Assembly (NCBI RefSeq): GCF_902489365.1
Contig: NZ_CABTZR010000108.1
Coordinates: 1 to 5,844 of the forward strand
Source: an uncultured Corynebacterium sp.
GTDB taxonomy: Bacteria; Actinomycetota; Actinomycetes; Mycobacteriales; Mycobacteriaceae
DNA: 5,844 nt
Direction: 5' to 3'
Below the pieces are notes generated by a model, which was given only the letters and a program-made list of their open reading frames with translations, made no database searches and had not been told where the DNA came from. The position numbers and the translations under genes are program-made. This document shows, piece after piece, positions 5,485 to 5,844 of the stretch (the first letter of the stretch is position 1; the number at the start of each line of letters is the position of its first letter).

Positions 5485-5844
5485 AGAAGAGGCCGGCATG
5501 CTCCTCAGAGTAGGACACCAGCATATTCTTCGTCTCCTGGTAGTGGGACAGCATCATGAGGTGGTTCTCGCGTCCGATGCCGGACTCCTTGTAACCACCG
5601 AACGCACTGTGAGCGGGGTATACGTGGTAGTGGTTGACCCACACGCGGCCGGCCTGGATTTCGCGGCCGGCGCGGTAGCAAGTGTTCTGGTGGCGCGACC
5701 ACACACCGGCGCCGAGGCCGAAGTTGGTGTCGTTGGCAATCTGGATGGCTTCCTCGAAGTCCTTGAACGTGGCCACGGAGAGCACCGGTCCAAAGATTTC
5801 CTCGCGGAAAATGCGCATGCCATTGGTGCCGCGGAGGACGGTCG
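5483..5844 (-). CDS. Aldehyde dehydrogenase, AldB/ExaC type, C-terminal part
   Basis: The last roughly 120 codons of an NAD(P)-dependent aldehyde dehydrogenase; the reading frame runs open past the window edge (TVLRGTNG precedes the internal Met at 5818), so the ATG there is not the start. The fragment has the conserved EEIFGPVLSV motif, whose Glu contacts the cofactor ribose in the family, and GRVWVNHYHVYPAHSAFGGY, KESGIGRENH and LVSYSEEHAGLF. This ending closely resembles E. coli AldB and Pseudomonas ExaC, which oxidise acetaldehyde and similar short aldehydes to acids, for example during ethanol use. The catalytic cysteine lies outside the window, so activity cannot be checked here. The stop codon TAA (5483-5485) overlaps the T-run of the convergent operon's terminator. 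Confidence 0.92.
   Translation of the reverse strand, partial: TVLRGTNGMRIFREEIFGPVLSVATFKDFEEAIQIANDTNFGLGAGVWSRHQNTCYRAGREIQAGRVWVNHYHVYPAHSAFGGYKESGIGRENHLMMLSHYQETKNMLVSYSEEHAGLF

Noticed and set aside
5505..5823. Additional minus-strand open frames within the aldehyde dehydrogenase region
   Set aside because: They are out-of-frame shadows of the aldehyde dehydrogenase, whose frame is confirmed by several conserved motifs.

Overview
The window reads as chromosomal DNA of a high-GC Gram-positive actinobacterium, most likely a Corynebacterium. The evidence is protein resemblance: a corynebacterial-type GltS, a DUF1023-type alpha/beta hydrolase behind a small helical protein, and a nitrilase-family protein close to mycobacterial ones. 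Promoter style also fits (TANNNT -10 boxes, possible leaderless starts). The species is not determined, and nothing suggests a phage, plasmid or insertion sequence.

Layout. Positions 1-115 hold the start of a TetR-type regulator gene (minus strand, cut by the window edge). A 210-bp gap with a clear terminator hairpin separates it from gltS (minus, 326-1696), a sodium/glutamate symporter. A 168-bp divergent promoter region lies between gltS and a plus-strand gene (1865-3064) for a flavohemoglobin-like globin-reductase with several altered key positions and a tryptophan-rich tail. That gene converges on a minus-strand nitrilase/amidase-family gene (3135-3944). Their junction holds a 10-bp perfect hairpin and a 19-bp tandem repeat array that together touch both stop codons. 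Divergent from the nitrilase gene is a two-gene plus-strand operon (4047-5455): a small helical protein of unknown function, translationally coupled through ATGA to a DUF1023-like alpha/beta hydrolase with a visible Ser-Asp-His triad. A terminator separates it from the convergent 3' end of an AldB/ExaC-type aldehyde dehydrogenase (minus, 5483 to the window edge).

The genes do not form one obvious pathway; they look like separate transcription units typical of a core chromosome. I see no convincing new multi-gene system. The best leads are the divergent globin-reductase, the hydrolase operon with its small partner, the repeat array at the 3062-3147 gene junction, two look-alike putative leaderless promoters, and a perfect DnaA-box sequence beside the nitrilase start.
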